A stretch of 64,000 nt of DNA from Aurantiacibacter luteus (GCF_001010945.1 NZ_LBHB01000003.1:1-64000), one strand, 5' to 3'; positions 26,426-39,973 are shown, numbered from the stretch's first letter. The notes: generated by a model from the letters alone, not told the origin. Program-made: numbers and translations.

Positions 26426-29298
26426 AGTTCGCTCGCCTCCAGGTACTGGATATCCATGCCCAGCGTCTCCAGCTGGGGGTCGATCACGCTGCGGTCGCCG
26501 ACCACCACGATGACGAGGTCGTCGGGCTGCAGGTACTGCGCCGCCGCCCGGTCGATCGCAGCGGCATCGATCGCGCCGTAGAGCGAGGGCAGGGTCGCAT
26601 CGTAACGCAGGTCGCGGCCGAGCAACTGGTTGGTAAGGAGCGCGCCCAGCACCTGTCCGTTGGTCTCGTAGCGGTTGGGCAGGTTGCGCACGTTGCCCTC
26701 GGTCACGCGCTGCAGCTCGCCCGCGTCGATCGGGCGATCGGCGGAGAAAGCGGCCATCTGGTCGAGGATGACGCGGATCGAATCGGCGGTGCGGTCCGCC
26801 TGCACCTGCGTCGCCACGCGCAGCACGCGCTGGCCCTGTGCAGCGGGGATGCCCGAGCCGATGCCGTAGGTCCATCCGCGCGTTTCGCGCAGGTCCTGGT
26901 TCAGCCGCGAGAGGAAGCCGCCGCCCAGCACCTCGTTGGCGAGGTCGAGCGGCTCCATGCCCGGCTGCCAGCCCGCAAACGGCACGAGGCGGCCGATGGT
27001 GAGGAAGCTGGAAGGCGAGTTCGGCCGGTCCACCACCACCAGCCGCGCTGCGGGAGCGGGCGAGGCGGCGGTGACGGTGTTGACCGGGGCGGGCGTGGCG
27101 GGCGCGCGCCAGTCGCCGAAGGCCTGCTCCAGCGCCGCGGTCAGCTCCGCCATCGTCACGTCGCCGACCACGGTGATGGTGGCAAGATCGGGCCGGAACC
27201 ACTTGTCGTGTTCGGCTTGCAGAGCCGCGGGATCGAGGCTGGCGACGACCTCGGCATCGCCCCCGGAGGAAGCGTAGGCATAGGGGTTGGCCTCGCCGTA
27301 GACGACGGTGTTGAAGGCCCGGCTGGCAAGGCCGCCGGGGTTGGCGAGCTGCTGGGCGATGCCCGCGACGCGCTGCTGCTTCACCCGCTCGACGGCATCA
27401 GGCGCGAAGGCCGGGTTGCGGACCACGTCGGCCATCAGGTCGAGCGAGGGTTCGAGATTGGCGGTCAACGCGGTCATCGAGACGACCGAACGTTCGGCCC
27501 CGGCACCCGCGCTGAGCGAGGCACCCAGCGATTCCTCCTCGATGGCGATCTCTTCCGCGCTGCGGGTGGTCGTGCCCTCGGTCAAGAGGCTCACCATCGT
27601 CTGGTGCACGCCCGCGCGGCCCACGGGATCGACGATCGAGCCGGCGGCAAAGCTCATGGCGAGCGTAACCTGCGGCACCACGGTGCGCCGGGCGAGGGTC
27701 ACGCGCATGCCGTTCGACAGCGTTGCCTGCTCGACGGTGGGGAAGGTCAGCGCGCCGACCGGGGCGACCGGGGGATAGGCGCGTTCCGGCCCGGTGCGGG
27801 TGACTTCGACCTGCGCCCCGGTATCCGCGGCGGGGGCGGGCATCGTGTCCTCGTCACCCCAGCCGCCCATCGTGCCGCCATCGAGCGTGCGCTCGCCGGG
27901 CTCGACGGTGAGGGTGAAGGCGGGGCGGCCCAGCCAGCGCTGCATCGCGCCCTGTACCTCTGCGGGGGTGAGCGAGGCCATGCGATCGAGCTCGGTGCGG
28001 TAGAACCCGGCATCGCCGGTGTAGAGCAGCCCTTCGGCGAGGATCATGCCCTTGCCGCCGAAGTTGCCCACGCTCTGCAACCCGCTGATCTGCGCGGAAG
28101 CGATCTGCGTCACGGCGCGGTTGATTTCGTCCTGTGTCGGCCCGTCGGCCAGCATCCGGGCGATTTCGCTTTCGAGCAGCGCGAGCGCGGTGGACTGGTC
28201 GACGCCGTCCTTCACGTTCACCGTCGCCTCGATCTGGCTGAGCTGTTCGAACTGCTGCGCCGAGGCGGATACGCTGGTCGCCAGTTCGTCGCCGCGGACC
28301 ATGGCGTTGTCGAGCCGCGAGGAGGCGAGGCCGCCGAGGATGTACATGCCCACCTGCAGCGGCACGGCGTCGGGGTGTTCCATGCCCGGCCCCGTCCAGG
28401 CGCGGGTGATGCGCACCTGCGGCACCTGGTCGGTGATCGTGCGGCTGACGGGGGCGGCGAGGGTGACGGGGCCGGCCTCCTGCTGCACCACGTCGGGGCC
28501 GCGCGGAATGTCGCCGAACCAGCGTTCGACCATCGGGCGCACGGTGGCGGCGTCGATGTCGCCGGTCAGCGCGAGGACGACGTTGTTGGGGCCGTAATTG
28601 TCGCGGAACCAGCTCTGCACGTCGGCGAGGCTGGCGGCCTGCAGGTCGGCCATCGAGCCGATGGTGGAGTGGCGATAGGGGTGGCCCACCGGGAGCAACC
28701 CTTCCGCCATCACGTATTCCGTAAGGCCGTAGGGCTGGTTGTCGCCCTGCCGCTTCTCGTTCTGTACCACCATGCGCTGGTTATCGAGCTTTTCCTGGCT
28801 CACCGCGCCGAGCAGGTAGCCCATGCGATCCGATTCCATCATCAGCGCCAGGTCCAGCGCGCCGGTCGGCACCACCTCAACGTAATTGGTGCGGTCGTAC
28901 CAGGTGGAGCCGTTGGTGCCGGTGGAGCCCGCGGCCTCGAGCGGGACGTCGAAATTCTCAACGTTCTCGCTGCCGCCGAACATCAGGTGCTCGAACAGGT
29001 GGGCAAAGCCGGTGCGGCCGCGCGGTTCGCTCTTGCTGCCGACGCGGTAGTAGGTGGTGACGCCGACCAGCGGGCTCTTGCGGTCGGTGTGGACGACGAC
29101 CTGCAACCCGTTGTCGAGGGTGAAGGTTTCGTAGGGAATCTCGACCGCGGAAACGATTTCCTGCAGCGATGCCGTCTGCGTGGCGGTGTTGGCCGCGACG
29201 GCCTGTTCGGTCGTGGCGGCGGGCACGGTGGCGCACCCGGCCAGCGCGAAGGCGGCGAGCGCGGGGAAGAGCGGGCGAAGCATGAAGGCTGATTTCAT
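26422..29298 (-). CDS. M16 family zinc metalloprotease, lipoprotein, two tandem domains
   Basis: The 958-residue product has a lipoprotein signal with lipobox LAGC at residue 22. The first M16 domain carries the inverted zinc motif HLFEH near residue 100 with ENFDVPLEAAGSTGTNG after it. The second (from about residue 515) has an M16 fold but no HxxEH (HQTMVSL replaces it), so it is the usual non-catalytic half. The enzyme is thus a two-half clamshell, like pitrilysin-type proteins, acting at the periplasmic side. ATG 29298 precedes the signal peptide. Confidence 0.92.
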   Translation of the reverse strand: MKSAFMLRPLFPALAAFALAGCATVPAATTEQAVAANTATQTASLQEIVSAVEIPYETFTLDNGLQVVVHTDRKSPLVGVTTYYRVGSKSEPRGRTGFAHLFEHLMFGGSENVENFDVPLEAAGSTGTNGSTWYDRTNYVEVVPTGALDLALMMESDRMGYLLGAVSQEKLDNQRMVVQNEKRQGDNQPYGLTEYVMAEGLLPVGHPYRHSTIGSMADLQAASLADVQSWFRDNYGPNNVVLALTGDIDAATVRPMVERWFGDIPRGPDVVQQEAGPVTLAAPVSRTITDQVPQVRITRAWTGPGMEHPDAVPLQVGMYILGGLASSRLDNAMVRGDELATSVSASAQQFEQLSQIEATVNVKDGVDQSTALALLESEIARMLADGPTQDEINRAVTQIASAQISGLQSVGNFGGKGMILAEGLLYTGDAGFYRTELDRMASLTPAEVQGAMQRWLGRPAFTLTVEPGERTLDGGTMGGWGDEDTMPAPAADTGAQVEVTRTGPERAYPPVAPVGALTFPTVEQATLSNGMRVTLARRTVVPQVTLAMSFAAGSIVDPVGRAGVHQTMVSLLTEGTTTRSAEEIAIEEESLGASLSAGAGAERSVVSMTALTANLEPSLDLMADVVRNPAFAPDAVERVKQQRVAGIAQQLANPGGLASRAFNTVVYGEANPYAYASSGGDAEVVASLDPAALQAEHDKWFRPDLATITVVGDVTMAELTAALEQAFGDWRAPATPAPVNTVTAASPAPAARLVVVDRPNSPSSFLTIGRLVPFAGWQPGMEPLDLANEVLGGGFLSRLNQDLRETRGWTYGIGSGIPAAQGQRVLRVATQVQADRTADSIRVILDQMAAFSADRPIDAGELQRVTEGNVRNLPNRYETNGQVLGALLTNQLLGRDLRYDATLPSLYGAIDAAAIDRAAAQYLQPDDLVIVVVGDRSVIDPQLETLGMDIQYLEASEL

Positions 29299-29348
29299 GC
29301 GCAACCTGTTAGCACGCCGCGCGCGCGATGGAAGGTGCTAAACGCGGG

Positions 29349-31490
29349 TCAGGGCGCGGGCGAGAAAACCTGCCTGCGGCTGCTCGCATGGGCCATCACC
29401 GCCTCGCGCCAGAAATGGACGGGCTTCAGACGATGCGCTGCGTAGAGGCGCATCTGGTCGGTATAGTGCGGGCTGTCGGGGCGCGTGGTGGCGGAGCCGA
29501 ACGGCTGGATCGATTGCGAACGCACCTGCATCCCCGGCTCCCACTCCACGAACATGATGAAGCTGTCGCCGTGGCGCAGCGAGAGGCGGCCGTCCTCATC
29601 GACGTCCCACAGGGTGCTGGCGCGCAGCGTGTCCGACCCACCGTCGAGCGGCAGGTCGACATCGCCCTGGCGCAGGCGCAGGAGGTCGCTCATCGGCACG
29701 TCGAGGCGGCCGAAGGTGTCCATCAGGTGATTGGCCGAGCGTTCCAGCTCTTCGCGCGGATCGGGCATGGCCTCGCGGTTGTAGTCGGAGCCCATGAAGG
29801 GCCGCACCATCAGCAGCGCCAGCGCATCGGCGGGACCGCGGTTGTCGGCGGTGAGATCCCAGCGCGCGAGCAGGGCCTGCGCGCGTTCGAGCAGCGGATC
29901 GTCCGAGACATCGAGCGCGGCGACGCTGTCCAGCATGGTGGCGATGTAGCCTTCGCGCAGGTACCCGGTGTCGTACTTGATCGCCTCCAGCCGGGCGCGG
30001 TCGATGGGGCCGGACTCGCCAAGCAGTTGCGCGGCACGGCGGGCGCGGTTGGTCATCCGCGTCTCGATGCCAAGCACGGGGCTGAAATCGGCAGGATCGA
30101 GGTCGCTGCCCGGCCCGGCGGCGCTGAAGGGCGTGTTGTTGGCGTTGAACAGCCATCCGCTCGCGGGGTTGACCACCCACGGCAGTTCGTCCGCCTCGAC
30201 CGGCCCGCTCCAGATCAGGCGGCTGTCGTCGCCGGGCAGGATCCCGCGCCAGTCGGGCCCTTCCACCCGGTCGGGGATGGCGGCGTTGTAGAAATAGGCG
30301 ATGGTCCCGGCCTCGTCGGCGTAGATGAAGTTCGTCGACGGCACATCCAGCCGCGAGACGATCTGTCGCCACTCGTCGAAGGAGGTCGCCTTATTGAGAC
30401 GATAGTACTCGTCGAGGTTGCCGAGATTGTCGATCCCGCCGTAGCGCACGGCAAACCAGCCATCGTCGTTGTGGATCACCGGGCCGTGGACGCTGCGATA
30501 GATCGTGCGCGGGATGGCCAGTGTAAGCGGGCCCAGCTTCACCGGCAGCCAGACCTGCCGGCTTTCCAGGTCGTGCCACTGCCCGTCGAGCCGGTACTGC
30601 ATCGTGTCCTCGTTCACCACGAGGCGGTAGATGTCGGTCATGTCGGGCTGGTTGACCGTGTTGGTCCAGCCCAGGTGCTCGTTGTGGCCGAGGAAGGGGA
30701 AGGGGCTGCCGGGGAAGTTGGCCCCGGCGAAGTGCCAGCCCTCGCCGCTCTCGACGACCAGCTCGTACCAGGCCACCCCGCCGCGGAACGGCTGGTGCGC
30801 GTTGCTGACGAGGCGGGTGACGCCGTCGCCTGATTTCTCCGGAGCGATGGCGAAGGCGTTGGAGCCCGACATGGCCGCTTCCTGCCCCTGCGGCAGCACC
30901 AGCGGCGGGCCGGGCTCCGGGTCCAGCGGCTCGCCCGAGACCAGCGCGGCGACGGTGTTGCCGAGGCCGAAGAAGAACGGCTGGCGCAGCGCGAACCCGG
31001 CGGCGACATCGGTGCCGTTGACCGGGAACAGCTTGGAGAGCTTCAGCTCCTCGGGATGCTCCTGCGCATACGCGTTGAGGCCGCTGGCATAGGCATCGAA
31101 CAGGGCGCGGGTGTCGGCGGGCAGGGCGGGGAACTGCCGCTCCGCTGTGCCGCGCGCATCGAGCAGGTGGTAGGCGAAATCGACGGCCGCGCCGTCCTCT
31201 CCCGCGATCGCGCCGTAGCGGCCCCGGGCCATCGCCATAACGTCCTGCAGGGTGGAGAAATCGTCCTCGGCATGGGCCACGGCGACGCCGAATGCGACGT
31301 CCGGGTCGGTGGCGCCGTAGATGTGCGGAACACCGTACTCGTCGCGCACGATCTCGGCCTGGTACTGGCGATCCGCCACCGGTGCCTGCCCCTCGCGCGC
31401 GGCCATCGGTTCCCACACCAGCAGGAAGACGAGGGCGGCGACCAGCAGGACGATCAGGAGGATGCCGAGACGTTTGAACCACTTGCGCAT
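29349..31490 (-). CDS. penicillin acylase family protein (Ntn hydrolase)
   Basis: The 713-residue precursor has an N-terminal membrane anchor or signal (residues about 8-28) and the S45 architecture. An alpha chain with VRDEYGVPHIYGATD is followed by the autocatalytic nucleophile Ser in MSGSNAFAIAPEKSG near residue 207. HQPFRGGVAWYELVV and FPFLGHNEHLGWTNTVN continue the family pattern. Members hydrolyse beta-lactam side chains or acyl-homoserine lactones; which one is not visible. It lies 50 bp upstream of the M16 gene on the same strand. Confidence 0.9.
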   Translation of the reverse strand: MRKWFKRLGILLIVLLVAALVFLLVWEPMAAREGQAPVADRQYQAEIVRDEYGVPHIYGATDPDVAFGVAVAHAEDDFSTLQDVMAMARGRYGAIAGEDGAAVDFAYHLLDARGTAERQFPALPADTRALFDAYASGLNAYAQEHPEELKLSKLFPVNGTDVAAGFALRQPFFFGLGNTVAALVSGEPLDPEPGPPLVLPQGQEAAMSGSNAFAIAPEKSGDGVTRLVSNAHQPFRGGVAWYELVVESGEGWHFAGANFPGSPFPFLGHNEHLGWTNTVNQPDMTDIYRLVVNEDTMQYRLDGQWHDLESRQVWLPVKLGPLTLAIPRTIYRSVHGPVIHNDDGWFAVRYGGIDNLGNLDEYYRLNKATSFDEWRQIVSRLDVPSTNFIYADEAGTIAYFYNAAIPDRVEGPDWRGILPGDDSRLIWSGPVEADELPWVVNPASGWLFNANNTPFSAAGPGSDLDPADFSPVLGIETRMTNRARRAAQLLGESGPIDRARLEAIKYDTGYLREGYIATMLDSVAALDVSDDPLLERAQALLARWDLTADNRGPADALALLMVRPFMGSDYNREAMPDPREELERSANHLMDTFGRLDVPMSDLLRLRQGDVDLPLDGGSDTLRASTLWDVDEDGRLSLRHGDSFIMFVEWEPGMQVRSQSIQPFGSATTRPDSPHYTDQMRLYAAHRLKPVHFWREAVMAHASSRRQVFSPAP

Positions 31491-31564
31491 CGTGCCCCTG
31501 TGGCAGTGCGGTGCGCCCGGCACAAGTTGGCTCGACCGGCGTATGACAATTGCCGTCCGGTGCA

Positions 31565-31592
31565 CTTGTGTGGCGCATTTGTCACACTATCT
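31565..31592 (+). promoter_or_regulatory. RpoH-like heat-shock promoter for clpB
   Basis: CTTG (31565-31568) is followed after 17 bp by ACTATCT (31586-31592), close to the alphaproteobacterial heat-shock sigma-32 pattern CTTG-N17/18-CYTATNT. It lies 32 bp before the clpB ATG, the right place for a heat-shock promoter. Confidence 0.45.
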
Positions 31593-31623
31593 TGCGCTTA
31601 CGACCAGTGGGGAAAGCACACCG

Positions 31624-34209
<2,586 letters not shown>

Positions 34210-34424
34210 ATGTTGAAACTTAACGCCAGTCCCTGTGTGATTTGCGCCACAGGCTGGCAAAAGGTTACCAACGCCCTTTGACAAGGGGCCCGTTACTGTT
34301 GCAACCATCCGTCTCCGCGTGGGACCGGGCTATCGCAGGGGTTCAGCATCGACGGGGCTTCCAAGCGCTTCGTAAGCTGTTGTGATTTCGCCGGTTCCTC
34401 CGAGACTTATGGGCTGGAGTAACC

Positions 34425-37400
34425 ATGACAAAGCTTAACAAGACTTACCTGACGGGCCTCGCCGTGTCCGTTTCCGCCGCGGCCATCCTGGCCGGCGCGC
34501 CTGCCTATGCGCAGCAGACCACGGGCCAAGCTGGCGATGCGTGCCAGATCGGCGGCGTGGCCGGTGTGCTCAATGGCGCCGGTACCTGTGTGGCCAACCA
34601 GCCCGCGAGCGGCGTGACGACTGACGCCCAGGTCGACCAGCCGGTCAATGTGAACGATGCCGACGCGACCGATTCGGACGCGGCCATCGTCGTTACCGGT
34701 TCGCGTATCCGCCAGGACACCTACACCAGCATCTCGCCGCTGCAGGTCCTCTCCACCGAGGCCTCGCGCGACGTGGGTGAATTCGATGCCGCGCAGATCC
34801 TGCAGCGCTCGGAAGCCGCTTCCGGCCAGCAGATCGACGCGACCTTCCAGGGCTTCGTGCTGAACAACGGCCCGGGTTCGCAAACGCTGAACCTGCGCGG
34901 CTTGGGTGCCGACCGCACCCTGCTTCTGATCAACGGCCGCCGCCTGGCGCCCGCCGGTGTGGAAGGCGCGCCGACCAGCCCCTCGATCAACCTGCTGCCG
35001 ACTTCGCTGATCGCGCGTTACGACCTGCTGCTCGACGGTGCCTCCTCGGTCTACGGCTCTGACGCCGTCGCGGGCGTGGGCAACATCGTCCTGCGCAACG
35101 ACATCGACGGTTTCGAACTCTTCGCTTCGGGCAACATCAATCCGATGGGTCGTGGCGAGGATTATACCGTCAGCGGCGCCTGGGGCACCACCTTCGATCG
35201 CGGCTTCTTCGGCATCGGTGCCGAATACGCCTTCCGCGACGAGGTCCGCCTGCGCGATCGCGACTTCCTGGCCGGCTGCGACACCAACTACGAGGTCGAC
35301 CAGAACGGCAACATCCTGACCGTCGGTCTCGTCGACAATGCGTTGGTTCGTCAGGCGAGCGGCGGCAGGATCACTGTGTCGGAGAACGCCTGTAAGCAGG
35401 GCGGTCTCTCGGGCCGTATCTTCAACCCCTACAACTTCGGCGGTTCCGTCTACTTCGTGGGCGAGGGCAACGGCAACTTCCCGGGTTTCCCGCGTTTCCC
35501 CTTCGCCGATTCGTCGAACGCCTTCGGTGACAACATCGACAGCAACGGCGACGGCGTGCGTGACGTCGATTTCCAGAACTTCAACACCAACGGCAAGAAC
35601 CTCGACCAGACGTTCATCTCGCAGCAGAAGCTGTACAACGTCATGGCCTACGGCGAATATTCGCTGGGCGGTGCGATGAACATCACGCCGTTCTTCGAAG
35701 CGCTGTACAGCCGGGCCGAGATCACCTCGGAAAACACCGGCGTGCCGCAGCTCTTCCCCTCGGTGCCGAACCTCAATCCGTTCAACCCCTGCAACATCTC
35801 GGGTAACAATCCGAACGGAACCGACTGCCGCCTGACCGACAACGCGCTGGCCGGCGGGTTCCCGGTCTATCAGGCTCCGGGTGTGGCTTTCAGCCGCGGC
35901 AATTTCGGCATCTCGCTTCCGGTGCAGCCGATCGTCGCCATCCGCGGCGATCGCAACAACTCCGACGTGACGCAGGAACAGTATCGAGGCGTGCTCGGTG
36001 TGCGCGGCGACCTGCCCTTCATCAACGACACCTGGACCTTCGAGGCATCGGGCGTCTACTCGCGCTCGGAAGGTCTCTCGATCCGCCGTGGTATCCGCGA
36101 GGATCGGCTGGCCTACGCCCTCGGTATCGACCCGACTCGTGACTTCAACAACGACGGCGTGATCGACAACAACGGCGACGGCATCGCCGACGACTACAAC
36201 AACAACGTCGATATCTTTGCCGGCCCGATCGTGAACATCGGCGACAGCCGTCCGGGTCGCGGCACCTTCGTCGGCGGCGACACGCGCTACATCGGCCCGT
36301 GCGGTACGCTGGCGAACCCGAACCTGGCCGCGCCCGACCTGGTGCAGGGCTGCGTTCCGGTGAACCTGTTCGCGCCCAGCGTTCTGGGTGCGACGATCGG
36401 TGATTTCGCCACGCAGGCGGAGCGCGACTACCTGTTCGACGAGCGCGTGGTCGACACGACCTACGAGCAGGTCGTGGTCTCGGCCTACGCCACCGGCGAT
36501 GTGGTCGAGCTCCCCGCCGGTCCGCTGTCGATCGTGGTCGGCGCCGAGTTCCGCGAGGACAGCATCGACACGACGCCGAACTTCCAGGCTTCCAACGGCC
36601 TGTTCTTCGGCTTCTTCCGCGATCTGGGCACGCGTGGCTCGAAGTACCTCCTTGAGGGCTTCGGCGAGGTGAACATCCCGGTTTTCCGCGACACCTATTT
36701 CGGCGACCTCGAGCTCAATGCCTCTGGCCGCGTCACGGAAGAGGAGTTCTACGGCACCGCCTTCACCTACTCCATCAAGGGTGGCTGGCGTCCCGTCGAG
36801 CAGGTTCTGCTGAAGGCGAGCTACGGCACGTCGTTCCGCGCGCCGAACCTGCGCGAGAACTTCCTGGGCGGTATCACCGGCTTCACCACGATCTCCGATC
36901 CATGCGCCGTGCCGCTGGCAGCCTTCCAGGCTCTTGCCAGCCCGACCCGTCCGGCCGGCTACCAGGCCGACCTCGACACCCGTGATCCCAACGTGATTGC
37001 CAACTGCCAGCGCGAAGGTCGTAATCCCTTCACCGTGGGTATCAACCCGGGCGGCACGAACACGATCACCACGGCCAGCATCGAGGTGGCGAACCAGGGT
37101 ACGCTGCTGCTCGATCCCGAGACCTCGCGTTCGTTCACCACGGGCATCGCGGTATCGGAGAGCTACGGCAACTTCGACCTCTCGTTCAACTTCAACTACT
37201 ACTCGATCATTCTCGAGGACTCGATCTCGGAACTCTCGGCGCAGTTCGCGATCAACGAGTGTTTCCTCGACGAAGACAACGTGCGTAGCGTGTTCTGCGA
37301 CCAGATCGGTTTTGCCCGGGGCGATCGCTTCCTGATCAACCAGGCCTTCCCGACCTTCCTCAACCAAGACAAGGAAACGGTTCGCGGTATCGATCTGAAC

Positions 37401-38030
37401 GCGACCATGGGCTACGATTTCCTCGTTGGCGGCGATACGCTGTCGCTGGGTCTCTACCTGCAGGCCAACCACCTGCTGGAGCGTAGCACCCTCTTCATCG
37501 TGGAAGACGAGGAAGTCGATTTCGACGACGATACCGGCGAGTTCGGTTTCCCCGAATGGACGGGCCGCGCCCGTGCGACCATCGCCTATGGCCCGGTGAC
37601 CTTCACCTGGCAGACGCGCTGGATCGGTGAGACCGAGCAGCAGGCCGACGGCATCGACCTTCTGAGCGACGCCTTCGGTCGTGGCCCGGACGGTCGTCCG
37701 ACCGGCTTCGTCGGCGACACCTGCCTCGGCAACGGTTCGGGTACCTTCAATGCTGCCACGGGTGTCTTCACCCCGAACGGCATCGTCCCGGGTGACGGCG
37801 TGTTCTGCCGCGACATCGGTTACGCGGACGATTACTTCGTCCACACCGCGTCGCTGCGGTATGACTTCAACGACCGCATCGTTCTGCGCGCCGGCGTGAA
37901 CAACGTGTTTGACGAAGCTCCGCCGCTGATCGACACCAACGAGGTGTTCGGTGTGTCGAACGTTCCGATCGGTAACGGCTACGACCTCGACGGCCGCGAG
38001 TTCTTCGGCTCGATCAGCGTCCGCTTCTAA
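34425..38030 (+). CDS. TonB-dependent outer-membrane receptor
   Basis: The 1201-residue product has a signal peptide ending near AYAQQ, a TonB-box-like segment DAAIVVTGSRI (about residue 86), a plug domain with LRGLGADRTLLLINGRRLAP and a C-terminal beta barrel ending in ISVRF. Two extracellular-type regions carry DxNxDG-like calcium-binding loops (near residues 372 and 572). The codon choice is richer in T-ending codons (GGT, CGT) than its neighbours, which suggests high expression. GGAGT 5 bp before ATG is a good ribosome site; the 215 bp upstream contain a TTGACA at 34278 without a clear -10 partner. The substrate is unknown. Confidence 0.95.
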   Translation: MTKLNKTYLTGLAVSVSAAAILAGAPAYAQQTTGQAGDACQIGGVAGVLNGAGTCVANQPASGVTTDAQVDQPVNVNDADATDSDAAIVVTGSRIRQDTYTSISPLQVLSTEASRDVGEFDAAQILQRSEAASGQQIDATFQGFVLNNGPGSQTLNLRGLGADRTLLLINGRRLAPAGVEGAPTSPSINLLPTSLIARYDLLLDGASSVYGSDAVAGVGNIVLRNDIDGFELFASGNINPMGRGEDYTVSGAWGTTFDRGFFGIGAEYAFRDEVRLRDRDFLAGCDTNYEVDQNGNILTVGLVDNALVRQASGGRITVSENACKQGGLSGRIFNPYNFGGSVYFVGEGNGNFPGFPRFPFADSSNAFGDNIDSNGDGVRDVDFQNFNTNGKNLDQTFISQQKLYNVMAYGEYSLGGAMNITPFFEALYSRAEITSENTGVPQLFPSVPNLNPFNPCNISGNNPNGTDCRLTDNALAGGFPVYQAPGVAFSRGNFGISLPVQPIVAIRGDRNNSDVTQEQYRGVLGVRGDLPFINDTWTFEASGVYSRSEGLSIRRGIREDRLAYALGIDPTRDFNNDGVIDNNGDGIADDYNNNVDIFAGPIVNIGDSRPGRGTFVGGDTRYIGPCGTLANPNLAAPDLVQGCVPVNLFAPSVLGATIGDFATQAERDYLFDERVVDTTYEQVVVSAYATGDVVELPAGPLSIVVGAEFREDSIDTTPNFQASNGLFFGFFRDLGTRGSKYLLEGFGEVNIPVFRDTYFGDLELNASGRVTEEEFYGTAFTYSIKGGWRPVEQVLLKASYGTSFRAPNLRENFLGGITGFTTISDPCAVPLAAFQALASPTRPAGYQADLDTRDPNVIANCQREGRNPFTVGINPGGTNTITTASIEVANQGTLLLDPETSRSFTTGIAVSESYGNFDLSFNFNYYSIILEDSISELSAQFAINECFLDEDNVRSVFCDQIGFARGDRFLINQAFPTFLNQDKETVRGIDLNATMGYDFLVGGDTLSLGLYLQANHLLERSTLFIVEDEEVDFDDDTGEFGFPEWTGRARATIAYGPVTFTWQTRWIGETEQQADGIDLLSDAFGRGPDGRPTGFVGDTCLGNGSGTFNAATGVFTPNGIVPGDGVFCRDIGYADDYFVHTASLRYDFNDRIVLRAGVNNVFDEAPPLIDTNEVFGVSNVPIGNGYDLDGREFFGSISVRF

Positions 38031-38061
38031 GCGCGCCTGACCGTCCGAAAGGGCAATTGAG

Positions 38062-38100
38062 GGGCCCCGCGATCGCTGCGATCGCGGGGCCCTTCGCTTT
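38062..38100 (+). terminator. strong intrinsic terminator after the TonB receptor
   Basis: GGGCCCCGCGATCG (38062-38075) pairs perfectly with CGATCGCGGGGCCC (38079-38092) around a 3-nt loop and is followed by TTCGCTTT. It lies 32 bp after the receptor stop, so the receptor is probably transcribed alone. Confidence 0.88.
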
Positions 38101-38207
38101 GCGGGGCGCTGCAATTCTCGAAGGCCGCCTTTACCCGCCCGGTAAGCGCATCTAGGACCGTGTACAGTCAGCGCGCCTCGCCGCGCACGAGAGGAGCAGC
38201 GTCCACC

Positions 38208-38993
38208 ATGCAGATCGACACCACCCTTGCCGCCGTCGTTACCGGCGGTGCCTCCGGCCTCGGCGAAGCTACGGCGCGCGCACTGGCGGCAAAGGGCGCG
38301 AAGGTGGCGATCTTCGACATGAATGCGGACGCCGGCGAGGCAGTCGCCGCAGACATCGAAGGGGTCTTCTGCAAGGTCGATGTCTCCGACGAGGCTTCCG
38401 TCGATGCAGGCTTCGCCCGCGCGCGCGCGGCGCACGGGCAGGAGCGCGTACTGGTCAACTGTGCAGGGATCGGCACGGTGGGCAAGCTGGTGAAGCGCGA
38501 CCGCGAAACCGGCGCCATCAGCCACCACCCGGTCGACCTCTACCGCAAGACCATCGAAATTAATCTCGTTGGCACCTTCATCTGCATGGCCAAAGCGGCG
38601 AGCGGCATGATGACGCTGGACCCGGTCGGCGAACACGGCGAACGCGGCGCCATCGTGAACACCGCCTCGGTCGCGGCCGAGGACGGGCAGATCGGTCAGG
38701 TCGCCTACGCCAGCAGCAAGGCGGCCGTGAAGGGCATGACCCTGCCCGTCGCACGCGACCTGATGGGCGAGGGCATCCGCGTCAATGCCATCCTCCCCGG
38801 CATCTTCCGCACGCCCATGCTTGCGGGCCTGCCCGAAAAGGCGCAGGCCGCGCTGGCCGAGGCGGTGCCCTTCCCCAAGCGGCTCGGCGATCCGGCGGAA
38901 TATGCCAGCCTCGTGTGCTTCATGGTAGAGACCGGCTATTTCAACGGCGAGTGCGTGCGCCTCGACGGCGCGATCCGGATGCCGCCGAAGTAG
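38208..38993 (+). CDS. SDR-family oxidoreductase (3-hydroxyacyl-CoA dehydrogenase type 2-like)
   Basis: The 261-residue short-chain dehydrogenase has the cofactor motif TGGASGLGEATA near residue 12, the NCAG element and the catalytic YASSK with the upstream Ser in NTASVAAEDGQIGQ. The DMNADAGEAVAADI stretch suggests NAD(H) preference. The insert with FICMAKAASGMM and overall layout resemble HSD17B10-type 3-hydroxyacyl-CoA dehydrogenases, but this is inference. ATG 38208 has GAGGAG about 11 bp upstream. mtnP follows 10 bp after its stop. Confidence 0.88.
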   Translation: MQIDTTLAAVVTGGASGLGEATARALAAKGAKVAIFDMNADAGEAVAADIEGVFCKVDVSDEASVDAGFARARAAHGQERVLVNCAGIGTVGKLVKRDRETGAISHHPVDLYRKTIEINLVGTFICMAKAASGMMTLDPVGEHGERGAIVNTASVAAEDGQIGQVAYASSKAAVKGMTLPVARDLMGEGIRVNAILPGIFRTPMLAGLPEKAQAALAEAVPFPKRLGDPAEYASLVCFMVETGYFNGECVRLDGAIRMPPK

Positions 38994-39003
38994 GGCGCGA
39001 ACG

Positions 39004-39906
<903 letters not shown>

Positions 39907-39973
39907 ATCGCCCGAAACGGCGCGCTTTCGTGCGCGCTTGCATTGGGGCGCAAAATTGCCTTTGTAGTTGCGT

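Noticed and set aside
34210-34424. Cobalamin or other riboswitch upstream of the TonB receptor
   Set aside because: I could not find a B12-box or a paired core; only a -35-like TTGACA at 34278.
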